Shown here: piece by piece, positions 33,709 through 44,897 of the stretch
How positions within the stretch are numbered: the stretch's first letter is position 1
Layout: every line of letters starts with the position of its first letter
Origin: Poa pratensis
Taxonomy: Eukaryota > Streptophyta > Magnoliopsida > Poales > Poaceae
Assembly: GCA_947311845.1 (NCBI GenBank)
Contig: CAMZMU010000089.1
Coordinates: 25,011,981-25,075,980 of the forward strand
Length of the DNA: 64,000 bases
Reading direction: 5' to 3'
Program-made: the position numbers and the translations under genes
Notes under the pieces: model-generated
What the model was told of the DNA's origin: nothing
The model's database searches: none
Seen by the model: the letters and a program-made list of their open reading frames with translations, nothing else

Positions 33709-33867
33709 TGAACTCCTAGGGTTTTAGGCGGAAACGATACCTCCGTTAGGAGGATCGGGTGCGTGTTATATAGCCAGGAAAAGCCCCTGGCGTGGCATGT
33801 ACAGGGTGTACGGTATACTGGTGGTGTACTACATCATACGGTATACACGTATATTACATGTTTAACA
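33709..33867 (-). repeat. Copia 5' LTR with TATA box
   Basis: Pairs with 4376-4529. The minus strand begins TGTTAAACATG and contains CTATATAA (33773-33766), the probable promoter TATA box, in a GC-rich context. Confidence 0.87.
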
Positions 33868-34857
33868 AGCCACGCCGATGGAAGAGGAGAAGTCGGCGGG
33901 AGAGGAGGACAGGAAGCTCATATACAAAGTCGAAATTTGACTGCATATGAAACAAGATTGAAGAGCCTATGATGTGGCACTTACCTGAAGCTGCAACACA
34001 ATTTTGATATGGATGAGGTGCTATCTCCTACTGTTGACAATTACTTCATCCTTTGTACTTGCAAATCCATGGTTGTTATCGTTTTGCAGGGCGTGCACTG
34101 TTATTTATAGGTGCATGTTGAAGACGGATATCAAGGTGGACAACATACACAGTAATTTTTGCAGATGTTATTAGTGGGGTCATGCATATAAAAGATTTTC
34201 CTATTGCCCAACTCTGTAACATGCCGATACAGATGGTTATGGAGATATTTAGGAAAAGGAGAAGAATTGGAGTGTACGACTAGAACTAGAGGATTAAGCC
34301 ATTTTATACAACATTTGTCACGTAATTGGAGTGTTGAAGTAAGGGATACAGAGAAGTATCACGTTAGACATTTAGTAAAGGGCAAGACTAACTCGCGGTC
34401 ACCCGACAGCTCAACAACAAGCGCTTGGAAGGTGAGCGGGAGGACAACACACCACGTCGGAGAGGAGGAAGAAGCCAAGAAGGAGAGATCCATCGTCGTG
34501 ACTACCATCACCTTCTTCTTCTCCCTCGCCACCAGCACCAACCGAACCGTCGATGACTATCGTTGGCTGCCAGCGCGCTTCCTCGCTGCTCCGCCCTGCT
34601 TCACCGGTCTGCCCCCGCCATCGGCATCCCTTTAGGCCCGTATTGTCGGGGTTGCTGTTGCCGCTGTGACCAACCACATCGGTCCCGACTCTAGCGAGAA
34701 ATAAAGGAGGGGGAAGCAAGCGAGCGAGACAACGAAGGGGATGAGTGGGGAGGAGCGAGGGATGGGGTGGGTCTCATGCGGGGACACACCTCGCATGCTG
34801 ATCGCGCCCATCATCACCGCAAGCGAGCAGTTTCGTGTAGCACAGACGGCTCCTCGC
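33868..34857. other. Unassigned 1-kb region right of the copia element
   Basis: It contains an open frame of 143 codons at 34204-34635 whose second half is Ser/Thr/Pro-rich (KERSIVVTTITFFFSLATST). I recognise no family. GC content rises after 34380. Nothing firm can be called. Confidence 0.35.
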
Positions 34858-35224
34858 CTCCTGAACTCGAGTGCTCCTTTATTTTTATTTTTATTCAGAA
34901 AATTTATTAATAATTTTCAAATATGAAAAACATTCTAGATGCATTTAATGATGTATCCTACCAACGTGCTAAATCGCACTTAAAAATATGTGTATTCTGA
35001 GCTACACATAAATAAAAAATATAGGGTTCCGATTATAGTGGCATATTTTAAACCTACAAAATTCATAAAACTTGTCATTTTTGTAGATTAGAAAATTTAC
35101 TAGTACGATTTTGTATTCATATAGGATAAATCATTGCCTACATCTAGCTATTTTTAAGATTTCTTTGAAACTAGTAATATAATTTTTGGTTATTTTAAAT
35201 AGAGGGAGCAATGAACCTCGGGAG
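34858..35224. mobile_element. MITE, 367 bp, copy 1 of a family
   Basis: The ends ctcctgaactcgagtgctcc and ggagcaatgaacctcgggag are imperfect inverted repeats around AT-rich DNA. A related element with better-preserved ends lies at 53607-53980. No clear target duplication. Superfamily not assigned. Confidence 0.65.
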
Positions 35225-35352
35225 TAAAAGGAATTTTTTTCTTACCGCAGTGCGCAATGTCGAATTAGAGTTCCCACGGAAAAATTTCAGTCTATTCCTG
35301 GCAGTATCCCTCGAGTTGGCCAAATTATTTTCGCGAAAAACAACAAAAAATG
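35225..35352. other. Short spacer between MITE and Mutator-like element
   Basis: AT-rich DNA, nothing recognised. Confidence 0.4.
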
Positions 35353-35361
35353 GCCAAATTA

Positions 35362-35512
35362 GAGATAACGGCATCAGCGGTCCTAATTCTTTTCCCGCGC
35401 CTTCACATTGGTCCCTATTCTTTAAAATTGCACGTTTAGGTCCTAATTGTTTCAAAGTGTGTCACGCGAGGTCCTAAACTGGTCTGACCATCGTTGACCG
35501 GTGCCATGTCGG
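35362..35512 (+). repeat. Left terminal inverted repeat of the MULE
   Basis: About 151 bp, matching the inverse of 36487-36638 with scattered mismatches. Confidence 0.9.
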
Positions 35513-35656
35513 CTGGTGGACGTTGCCGGGAGATTTCCCGCGGCTGGTGGTTGGGATTTAAGCAAATGAACCCTTATAAGTAGATGTCTTCAAGTTCCAG
35601 CTCCTAGTTCTTATCCGCACCTCTCTGCTCTCTCTCCTGCCGCCCGATCCATCGCC

Positions 35657-36181
35657 ATGAGTGCCTCCGCGAGCTCGACTGCTGGGAAGCGTGCAAGGAG
35701 GAAGTCAGCTTCTCCATCCCAGTCTCTGCCGCCGCAGGCCGGCGTTCGCAAATGCCTGCGCCCGCGCCTGGTGCGCTGCCCACCTGCGCCACCTCCGCCT
35801 CGCCGGCTGCATACCGCCGGCAAGAATGCACCGGCTCCACGTCACCGACTTGCCGGCCCTGCACGAACAGCTGTGGGAGGGTCGCCGCGCCGCGCCATGG
35901 CCGTCAGCGCCAGATGCACGCACAGCGGGAGGCAGTGCGCGCGGAGGCGAGCTACAGGGTCGCGCGGCGGCAGAGCTGCAGGTGCGCGTGTTTGTCGGAG
36001 CTCGCCCGCGCCTGCGCCGCCCTTCGCCAGAGCTCGCCCGCACCCTTCCGGAGGTCTGCATCTCGAGCTCGACGACGCCGGCGACTCTGCTTGGCCGGCC
36101 ACGCACCCCGCATCGTCGAGTCACCCCACCCACTCACTGAGCTCGGCGACGCCGTGTCGTGTGAAACCTCCGGAGCGTTAG
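35657..36181 (+). CDS. Hypothetical 174-residue ORF inside the MULE
   Basis: The ATG at 35657 (catcgccATGAGTGCC) lies about 150 bp inside the left TIR after a CT-rich leader. The protein is Arg/Ala/Pro/Ser-rich and low in complexity, with no domain I recognise. Two other frames on the same strand are also open for more than 150 codons because of the GC content. The coding status is therefore doubtful. It could be a captured gene fragment read in the wrong frame. Confidence 0.25.
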   Translation: MSASASSTAGKRARRKSASPSQSLPPQAGVRKCLRPRLVRCPPAPPPPRRLHTAGKNAPAPRHRLAGPARTAVGGSPRRAMAVSARCTHSGRQCARRRATGSRGGRAAGARVCRSSPAPAPPFARARPHPSGGLHLELDDAGDSAWPATHPASSSHPTHSLSSATPCRVKPPER

Positions 36182-36486
36182 GCCGCGCGTCTCGAAAGGG
36201 CGAGCTCCGGCCATGGCGCAGGAGCGGGCGCTGGCGCGCGCGAAGTCCGCCGCCCACGACCAGCTCGACCTCGGCGCTCGTGCTGCTCTGACCGCGAGGC
36301 GGAGGAGGTCGCGCCCAACGCTGGAGGAGGTCATCACCGGAGCAGCACCTTCGCCGCCAGCTAGCCTCCAATGTCGCGGGAGGACAAGAGTGAAGAGGAA
36401 CAAGATCGAGATATGAGACGAAATGGATCTGAAGGGGCTATTGGCAAAATTTCACCTCCGTCCGTTGAGCCTACGGACCTCACGAT

Positions 36487-36638
36487 CCGACGTGGCACCA
36501 GTCAACGATGGTCAGACCATTTTAGGATCTCGCGTGACACACTTTTAAAACATTTGGGATCTAAACGTGCAATTTTAAAAAATAGGGACAAATGTGAAGG
36601 TGCGGGAAAAGAATTAGGACCGCTGATGCAGTTATCTC
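36487..36638 (-). repeat. Right terminal inverted repeat of the MULE
   Basis: About 152 bp, the inverted copy of the left repeat. It is followed by the 9-bp duplication GCCAAATTA. Confidence 0.9.
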
Positions 36639-36753
36639 GCCAAATTACATCGAATCTGCCTTCACATTTTCATCTCCACTAATATTAAAAGACAGAGTCT
36701 GTCAGATCAACCGTTCATCAGACCCGAACCAACGTCTTAGATTTGCCCAATGA

Positions 36754-37275
36754 ATGATGTGCTTCGAGAAAACGAAGGCCCAGCCCCACCCCGAGTCTGA
36801 TCCCCACGACGCCACCTGCTTCCCATTGCCTCCAGGACGGCGCCTAACCTGCACAACCGCTGCCCGCCCACGCGCCGCTGCCGTTCCCCGCCCACGACCG
36901 CCTCGCTGCATCCTCCGCCGACCGGCAAGGAAACGGTGGAGATAAAGAGATCGAGGCAGCCACCAAAACCTAGGTAAGCCTCGGCTGCTCGCCCCGTCAA
37001 GCCGGCACTTCCCCGGCGTCCTTCCCTCCATGGCTTGTTACGTTAGGGAGAGGGAGGCGGCGCTCCGTCCGTGGCCAGCGGCGCTGGTAGGGGTGCAAGG
37101 AAGGGGAGGTCGGCGCTCGTCAGTTAGGACAAGGACGAGGGCGCGGCCGGGCGACCAGGCGTGCACCATGGTGTCGGTGTACCGTGTACGAGTAAGGGTC
37201 GAGGGGATCAGGCCCCGATATGCGAAGCTTGGATCAAATCGGCGCTTCCCAGGTCGTAATCCTCCCTCTCTGTGA
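36754..37275 (+). other. GC-rich leader-like region, no firm gene
   Basis: It looks like the promoter/5' exon region of a captured gene. An ATG at 37030 opens 81 codons of low-complexity Arg-rich sequence. No domain recognised. Confidence 0.3.
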
Positions 37276-38044
37276 TCGCTAATCAATTAGTCGGTTGCTG
37301 TGTTCACATAGTATGTGGCTGGACATGAATGTCGGCGAGGGAGATGTTCAACCCCGTGGGCACGCTGCAGTACTGGATCTGGATCCCTCTCACTTGACTC
37401 TAGCTCCGTTCACAGTCCTACTCACACGATGCAGATTTTACCAATTATTATATGTAGCTAATTGTTTGTTACTGGACTGAGCACGGGATTGTACTGCGGT
37501 CATCTGGTCTTAATTTTTGATGCTGATCCAAGTGTATTTGCTCACGGCTTTTTATATACTAGGTGATAAGATGTGTGTCAGTTATTTATACTCTGCTTGG
37601 TTGATCTGACAAAAACTACTCTGCTTGTTCAGGTATAGTCAATCTAATAAGTCTTTTGTTTCATGTCATAGATGATGTAGGAGAATCTGGCCCTCTACTT
37701 TCCTTTTAGAATGCTCTTTAAGATCAACATGTTGGTTTTGTCGGGTAAAATTTGAATCTGGTAGCTCACAAGAATTCTTGCAAGTATAAAGAAAGAAGCT
37801 AAACTGAAATGTTTGTTTGAAGTTGAATACTGGAGCATGTGTGATGGCTATGTGGGACGGTACTGATATGGTCAGATAATGTATAATGAGAGGGCTCTGA
37901 TATAGTCAGATGAATTTTCGAGTTAGAATAATGAATTTACAGATAATATCCGTAATTCTAGCACCCAACTACGGATAATTTACACATTTAGGTGTTGACG
38001 TACTGTCTAAAGAAACTTCATGTTTAATTTCTCAATATTTGCAG
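37276..38044. other. AT-rich intron-like DNA
   Basis: No ORF or repeat recognised. It ends in a good splice acceptor (atttgcag) before the glutaredoxin exon. Confidence 0.4.
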
Positions 38045-38120
38045 CCATTGTACAAGGGCGAAGGATGTGTTCAAGGAACTTGAACTGAAGAGCCCATATG
38101 TTGTCGAGCTTGATCGGGAG
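38045..38120 (+). pseudogene. Glutaredoxin exon fragment
   Basis: A 76-bp exon is bounded by acceptor atttgcag and donor gag/gtgtgc. It reads C-TRAKDVFKELELKSPYVVELDRE, which matches the block right after the active site in CPYC-type glutaredoxins (disulfide-reducing thioredoxin-fold proteins). The CPYC active site looks damaged: only one residue fits between the two cysteines. No other glutaredoxin exon (TVP-cis-Pro or GG motif) is visible nearby, so this is an isolated captured or relic exon. Confidence 0.7.
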
Positions 38121-38328
38121 GTGTGCTTTACATCTATGTTCATGTTGTAATTGTTAGTTTGCCGTATGTGACAATGCTACTTCTAAAAATACATGTTCAT
38201 GATTGACACCCTTAGAAATTGTCTGAATCAACACAGTATTCGACACTTTGTGTATAAAGTGATATGTTGAATTATTAATTAATAAAGGAAAATTGGCTGT
38301 TAGTATCTCCTGGTGCTTAGAGATCTTA

Positions 38329-39196
38329 TTTTTTTTTTTTTTGAGGAAAGGATCTGATTCAAATAACAGGAAACTCAGAACAAGTTACAAACAGGTCCGA
38401 AAAGAAAAGAAAATTACAGAAAGACCCCGCAACTTGCAGAGAGCACCCCGAGCCACCTGGAAAGAACGCAATCAGATCCACCACCGTCACTCCCCAAGCT
38501 CCTAGCCGCAACCGGAGACGCCGAACCACCGTCCGCCGGGAAGAAGACGCCACCACCTTGTAGAAGACCGCAGACGCCATCCGCCGCAAGCGACGGAATC
38601 TAACCTCGCTGAAGGAGCACGGCCAAAGCGCCATCTTCCCGCTTCCGCCCAGCTTCCAGCCGCCACCGCAGCGCCTAGGACCACCACCTCCAGCACCCAC
38701 CTCCGCACGGTCGCTCCCTCGCCACCACGGCCGGCCGGAGCAGAACCCACGAAGAAGATGACCACTGCAGAACCAGCACCAAAAAAGGACGCCCACAACC
38801 ACCTTCTTCTCCCTCACCTCCACGGTCGGCCGGAGAAGCAAAGATGGAGAAGAGCGCCTGACTAAGAACCTTCACGACCTCCCGGCACCAAGGCCGGAAC
38901 GGGGAGCGGAGGGGAAGGACCACAACACACTCGCCGACGGCATCGCCTCCGTCTTCGACGCCGCCGAGAGGAACACACACCTACTAGACCTAACTACTAC
39001 CTATCTACACGCACGAGCAAGCACCAGAGCTCCCCCCCACCTCACGGTGCCGAACCGGCAGCCGGAGGCGGAGGGGAGCGGCGGGCTCACCGGTGAGGAC
39101 TAGAACACGCGAGTCGCCTCCCCTCCGCCTCTCTCAACTGTAGCACGGGAGAGGATAAGGGAGTTCCTTTCTAGCGGCTCTAGCTACCTTAGTTTG
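38329..39196 (-). mobile_element. Retroposon (truncated LINE or SINE-like), 868 bp, with 21-bp target duplication
   Basis: A poly-T run at 38329-38342 is the poly-A tail of a minus-strand copy. The perfect direct repeat starting tcctggtgcttagagatctt lies at 38308-38328 and 39197-39217. A tail plus a long target duplication is the signature of target-primed reverse transcription. The GC-rich body contains only low-complexity ORFs and no endonuclease or RT motif, so the family is not assigned. Confidence 0.85.
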
Positions 39197-39217
39197 TCCT
39201 GGTGCTTAGAGATCTTA

Positions 39218-41756
39218 GTTCCTTCTTTTTCTACATGTTTCAGGATTACATGGTGTACCTTTTCATGTATGTATGCTGTGTTTCAAGATTTTGGAAAACG
39301 TTTCATACTGTAGTTCAGGTCATTGCTACATATTGGGTGATTATTTGTAACCTTGGTTATATATACTTCACTACTTTTGCGTGGGAAATGGAAGGAGGTA
39401 TGTAGAAAAATATTGGGTTACTGCGCCTGATAATATTTCAATAACACACAAGGACTGCAATTAATATTTTGAGGCTTTGAGCTTTTCAAATAATATGATT
39501 CCTGCTGACGGGATCAGGGATACATGCCTGATGCAATGATCCTACATTGATCCTATATTCTCTCTTTGTGAATATAGTAGGTTGGTACATATCATTGATA
39601 CTTGTTGTATTGTTCACATATGAGTGCTGCGCTTTTGCTTTTTCGAGTTCTCTTTGAACCCCTTTGTGTTGCTTGGTGAGGTTACTCTTGTAAACTTATA
39701 GTCGAAAAACCATGAATAATGTTAGTATAACTCATTTCACTTGAAAATATGGGTTCAGTGGTGTCAATTTTAGGATGGGAATTAACATATATATTTCTTT
39801 TCACAAAATCAATACAATTACCACAAGTTTCTTTTTTTCCTAGAACCGGTGTCATTATTTGTCCATTGTGTTCCAGACATCTTGTTTTGTACTATATCAG
39901 ATCAATTATTTGCCAATCCCTTGTTTGTTATCCAACACTATCTTCTTTATTCCTTTTTGGCATCGAGCATTGGAGGATTTTTGGGTTGAGACCTTGAGGG
40001 GGTGTAACGGGAGATGAAAGAGGGGAAACCCTAGAGGATGAATCGGTAAAAAAAAAAGGTTTGAGGCATGTTCCACATATATTACCAAATTGCAGAAATT
40101 ATGTATCCTCTATATATGTCATAATCAATCATGTATGCGCTGTGTCATATCAACCTGGTTTGTTTCCTACAGATATTACGAAATTGCAGAAATTATGCAC
40201 ACACATTGACCCTAAGCCGGCCAACAACATTAAGAAAGCTCCAAAGCTATAGCCATCCTCCAATGGACAGTACCTGCGGCGCTCGATGCAGATCAAGAGG
40301 CCGCAGGCGTCACATGCCATCCTCAAACAACAGCTGCCGTCACAAACCCAGTGGCCGCCGGAGGTTCAGAGGCAACAGAACCACGCCCTGCCATCGTCAC
40401 AAGTTCAAATGAAGAATTCATCCTGCAAAGCCTGCAACAGACTGCACAGAAGGGATCTGCTATGTCTCACTGTCTCAGGACCGAAGAAAATTAGGACAGA
40501 AATAGCTAGCTCCTTCCTCAAAACCAAAGGTGACATGTCTTGATTGACCTCTTGTGTTTTTTGCCCTTAAAACAAATTCTTTTTTACTCCTACCGATATG
40601 ATAATTCTATCAAAACTATAGAAATGTTGCTAAGCATTCAAGAATGTTTTTCTGAATCTGGTCTGCATGTTTGCAGGCATCTACAACAAGTGCAGTTTAT
40701 AGTGGTCAGTGGTCACCTCAAGAAAAAGAGGGGAGTGAAAAGGAAAACCAGTGAGCAGAGAATTTTTTTCCAGATGGTCAGAGATGTGTTCAAGATTTCA
40801 AGTACACGACTGTCTTTATTAAGTTTGTCTTTGGTATTAATATCCAGTTAAATCTTCCAAAAATGGTGTAGTTTTTCTACTTCCTACAGGTAGTATCTGT
40901 TAAGCTAGGTCGATTGCACTGCTACTTCACTGATTTATGTTACTTCTTGTGCCCCGTGTGCAGCTACAACCCAGTGAAGTACGCTGGATGAGATGAAGAG
41001 ACTATAGGAACATGGAGGCAGGTTTTTCCAGCATTCAAATGGAAGAGAGAAGAAGATACATTTTAATTATCTGTCATTGAATCTTCGCAGCGATAAACAC
41101 AGGCTTGTTTTGTCTTATTGTTAACGATGATCTTTTCAAAACTCTATTGATTTTTTCCTTGCATTTTTCTTTGCACACTGTCCAAAGATTGCAAGAAAAG
41201 AGGATGGCCAGCAATTACTCATGATATTCTCAAAAAAAAAAAAACAATTACTCATGATTCAGAAAGAAGAGAGGCGTGAACGGACGAACAAGAAGAAAAA
41301 GCAACGTGTTCAATCCTAGAAGCCATCGTTACTGCACTTGATGTGCCCCTTCCTCATTCTGGCACATTAGGACTATAAATATTTTTGCTAGATACTTGCA
41401 CGCTACCCCAATGCTTTCATTTTTGGGCCAGAGAACTCTTTTTACTTAAATATTTGACAACCGGTGATTCTATGATTTGATGATTAAATGTACTTCATTA
41501 AAGAAAACGAATTTATTAATTTGATGAATAATTTGATGTAACCCAGAAAACCAAGTAGATTGAACATGTTACAATCATCGATTTACACAAATACTCTTTA
41601 TTGGCAAGTTCTCATTATTTTTTCAAGACTACTGGTTTATTAAATATTTATAAATTCTCACCATCGCGATACATTTTACACTACATCTTATCAGTTCATT
41701 TAGACTTTTGCGATAATTTATTAATATATTTCATAATATTACACGTGCATTACTAG
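39218..41756. other. AT-rich region with exon-like GC-richer patches
   Basis: A patch at 40260-40530 contains an open frame rich in Gln/Ser (KRPQASHAILKQQLPSQTQ) that might be an exon of an unknown gene. A short block ending aaattgcagaaattatg is repeated at about 40085 and 40181. Nothing else recognised. Confidence 0.35.
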
Positions 41757-42914
41757 TCTCCTTCAAACGAAAATGCCATATCGCCGCGTCCTCCTCCGAA
41801 TTGTTTTCCCCAAACCTCTCGATCGAGATCTCTCCCGTGCGCCGGAGAGGCGGCGTGGAAACCGCACCGCCACCCACCCTGTCCCAGGCCGCCGCTACTC
41901 CGTTCTTGTGCTCTACCCCTCGTGCACCCGACCAAGCCCCCGTCCTTAGCCGCTTCGTGCCGCCGGCACACTCACAGACCGCCGCCGCCCTCCCCTGTGC
42001 CGAACGTGGCGCGCTGCACACGCGCCGTACCGGAACCGCCGCAGCGGCTAGGAGGTGGCAGCCGCCCCGGACCCAGGCCGCTTCTGCCCCGTTGAAGATC
42101 TCGGACGAGGTCGCCGTCAAGCCGGCCTCTGCCCCATTGAAGTTTCCGTCGAGCTCGCCTCTAACCCCCCCTCCGGCCCCAACTTGCTACTGTTTTTCTG
42201 CAATGGTGAAAATCGACGCTGCTCTCTGTAGTTCTTTCTGTTCACGCAGTTATGCTCATGCAGATATAGCTCATAGATGGGATGCCACTTATCCTCTATT
42301 CAGATTTCCATGTTTGTATGTAGTTCATTCATAGAGGAGAAATCTCCGTGTCTACATGTAGTTCCTCTGTTGTCTATATGTAGTTCCTCTGTTCTGGCTA
42401 TATACAAACTAGAAAAAAGTCGGTGGCACACATATATGTCCATGTCTTCCATTTCACTTCTGCAAGTCGTAGTTCCTTTTGTTGATGATTGTGTGTTCAC
42501 AGATGGAAATTGCTTCCACTACATTCGTGATAGTGCTCTCCATGATGAACATTTCGTATCATGCGAAATTATTTATTTGCTATGCACACATGTATGATTA
42601 TCTTGCTAACTCGGTTGATGATCAAGATGTCTTGTCCATTTCTTCAGATAACAATCAAAATAATTTTTTTCATCAACTACACAACAAAGAAAAGCCTCAC
42701 AAACCCCAACCTAACAAATTCCAGTTGCTTATTCTCACCGCAGCTTCTGCATAAGCTCAAGACTGATTCTGCATAAGCTCAAGCGGTTCCTAAGCGGTTA
42801 GCGCAGAAGCTAGCAGATTCAGAGGAGACCCAGCTACCCGTGAGCTACCAGAAAACACCTCCGGCGACAGCGACCTCCCTCGCTCTTCCTCTCGGTCATC
42901 GGCTGATTGGCACC
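41757..42914 (+). other. GC-rich then AT-rich region upstream of the F-box fragment
   Basis: An open frame at 41801-42334 is Pro/Ala/Arg-rich without a recognised domain. Repeats of tgtagttcctctg occur at 42340-42395. It may be a promoter/leader region; no firm gene. Confidence 0.3.
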
Positions 42915-43314
42915 ATGGAGGTGAGTCCTTTGTCCTTTTTATACCAAACGACATTTTGGCAGGGTTCCACTATGTGAAGATAACCGTCTGTATCTGGTTT
43001 CCAGCACCAGTCTAGCAACGCTGGTAATCTTCAGTTTTCAGTCTGATGACTACATGGTGAGATATGTCAGGCGTGTTATGGAAGCAGCGGTGACTCTAGA
43101 GGATGTGTTCCTCTACGATAGGCTGGTGTGTGACAAGTGCTGCGACAACCCTCCGCCGTCCAACTTCCCCTCTACTGAGAGCGAGAAGCTTTCAGTCAAG
43201 GAGAGAATCACTAGCGGGGTCGACTCATCTGCCGCAGTTCAGTTCCCAAGCGGCAAGGCAGTAAGGGCTTCTCATCTTGCAAAAAGAACTTTCCACAGCT
43301 CTAGTCTGTTGTAA
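42915..43314 (+). pseudogene. F-box/FBD-type protein C-terminal tail, two-exon mini-gene
   Basis: The exon at 43042-43314 reads DDYMVRYVRRVMEAAVTLED then VFLYDRLVCDKC and FPSTESEK. This is the C-terminal FBD-like tail common in grass F-box/LRR proteins, substrate adaptors of SCF ubiquitin ligases. A short first exon (caccATGGAG, 42915-42920) with donor gag/gtgagt and acceptor ttttcag at 43041 would join it in frame, giving a predicted 92-residue protein with no F-box or LRR. Either the body of the gene was deleted or the first exon is fortuitous. Stop codon at 43312-43314. Confidence 0.6.
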
Positions 43315-44897
43315 CTTTTGATCTCCTTTCTGCCATAGCTCATAGCATAATTCGCGCCAACTGAAGAAATCCGTAATCATATGTAGTGTAAGATTAATCC
43401 TAGTACTATGTTGTCTTAGCAGCAAGCCGGAGACATACGCTCTCCTTTTCCTTGTCCAGTAGACGGCACATGGAACTAACTTGACGTTGTATATGTTGTC
43501 AAAACTCTGGTGGCACCTTCTGGGTTGCCACTTAGCATTGAGAAAAACATCAGCGCTACCAGATGAGTCGTAGACTATGTTTGTGTCAATCGTCAGAATC
43601 TGAAGTTCATGTATTGAGGCCCAATGGTACTTGCATTGTGTTTATGCAAATGTCCTAGTGTCGAAATTTTGATAAAAATTTGTTCTGGTCAAATCTCACC
43701 AGGCCGATCATGAGATTGTCACCCCAACACATCAGGGTTTTGGTAGCTACAGTTCGGATCAGTGACATCGTTTTCTGACTGGCAAGCTATGGCACATTCT
43801 GCCCATGGCCAGTGATCAGGGTTTTGAGCATATGAAGAATGCATCATTCACGGCCATATTACCTTCTTCAGGTAATTGATCCCAGGCCCTCCTCTGGTCC
43901 CCGTCAAACGTCAAAGCTAGCACCTTCTTTCTTGACGTGAACTTGAGAATTAGAGTTACCATACTCTACCTGGTCTCATGTCGAAAGCACCATCTTTAGT
44001 GCTGCTGAAGGACACCATCAGAAATGGACGAAGGTGTAGTTTTCTATTCTTCTGCAGCATTTGGACCGTATAGAGCAGTCCGATGCTTCTGCATTGTACT
44101 TTGCTGCTTTGAGTTGCCAATGTCACTACCATGCGCTAGCATGATCTCCTCAAGTTCCTCGATCACATGACACATGTCATAACCTAAACTGACTCTGGAA
44201 CATCTCCAGGACCGTTCCACTTTTAGAACGCCAACAACAGGTTTAGATCAGAAACTTAGATCCAATATCCAGGTCGCTATGTGATCTTGTCGGATGGAAT
44301 TTCGAAAGTATCACCAGATGCACAAGGACTCAAGCCATATTCTGCAAAGAGATTTTTATCTTTCGATGGAGAGTACTGGACCGCGTGGACGATCTCTGCG
44401 TCAGTGAATTTGCCACGCATCTGAATCCAGTTTCAAATTCGACTTCTCGGTCCGCCGCCACTCCAGTCCGTGCCACCGTCGATTCTCTTACTCCAGCCAC
44501 CTCTGTCTCGGACAGCTCGCAAAAGAAAGACAAAAGGAACTAATGCAAGTGACGTGCAGTTCAGTTATGCAGATGCAGGAAGACACCTGTACATGGATAA
44601 GCGTTCGCGACTGCATTTCCATCTGGAAACATTCTATGCTAAGATCAGCACTAATGCCGCGTCATGATATAGATCTTGTAGCTACTGTAGAACATAAACG
44701 GCACACGTGGTGACTATACTGGAGTATGTCGTCTCGTTGGAGAAGATAATGGAGAGACATCGCCGGGTGAGCTCACGACGAACCGACATGCAGCAAGACG
44801 CCATGCAATGCAACGGATGATATACGAACGAAAGATGGAGAGCGCCTGAGTGTGGAGTCCGCACGTGCCAAAAAACAGAATCTTCACTCGGGTTCAT
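43315..44897. other. Region without firm genes downstream of the F-box tail
   Basis: An open frame ending at about 44541 (reading VRATVDSLTPATSVSDSSQ near its end) could be the last exon of an unidentified gene. The rest is unassigned. Confidence 0.35.

Larger units (their letters stand above)
4376..33867 (-). mobile_element. Ty1/copia retrotransposon with short LTRs, split into five pieces by four nested insertions
   Basis: Pieces are 4376-6737, 11699-12043, 20209-20938, 22541-23618 and 33070-33867, about 5.3 kb in total, a normal copia length. Read on the minus strand from right to left they give LTR, tRNA-Met primer site, gag, zinc knuckle, protease, integrase, reverse transcriptase, RNase H, purine tract and LTR in the correct copia order. 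Each gap is exactly filled by an LTR element or solo LTR with its own 5-bp target duplication, so the gaps are insertions. The two LTRs are about 154 and 159 bp. I found no target duplication around the copia element itself: cagt precedes the left LTR and agcca follows the right. The gag-pol frame has several breaks, so the copy is dead. Confidence 0.9.
35362..36638. mobile_element. Mutator-like element (MULE) with 9-bp target duplication, possible Pack-MULE
   Basis: The terminal inverted repeats are about 151 bp (35362-35512 and 36487-36638), starting gagataacggcatcagcggt on one side and its near-perfect inverse on the other. GCCAAATTA at 35353-35361 and 36639-36647 is a perfect 9-bp direct repeat, the MULE hallmark. 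The roughly 970-bp interior is very GC-rich and codes for no transposase, so the element is non-autonomous. A GC-rich gene-like interior between long TIRs fits a Pack-MULE that captured host sequence. Confidence 0.9.
36673..41756 (+). mobile_element. Probable non-autonomous Helitron carrying gene fragments
   Basis: The left end TCTCCACTAATATTAAAAG follows an A and resembles grass Helitron 5' ends (TCTCTACTA-type). The right end acacgtgcattactag is followed by T and resembles decayed grass Helitron 3' ends, but its hairpin is not clear. The interior has GC-rich 5' sequence, a glutaredoxin exon, introns and a nested retroposon. This pairing of ends is an inference. Confidence 0.45.

Noticed and set aside
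35705..36371. Long minus-strand ORFs in the MULE interior
   Set aside because: High GC opens many frames on both strands. No domain or start context supports them over the plus-strand frame, which is itself doubtful.
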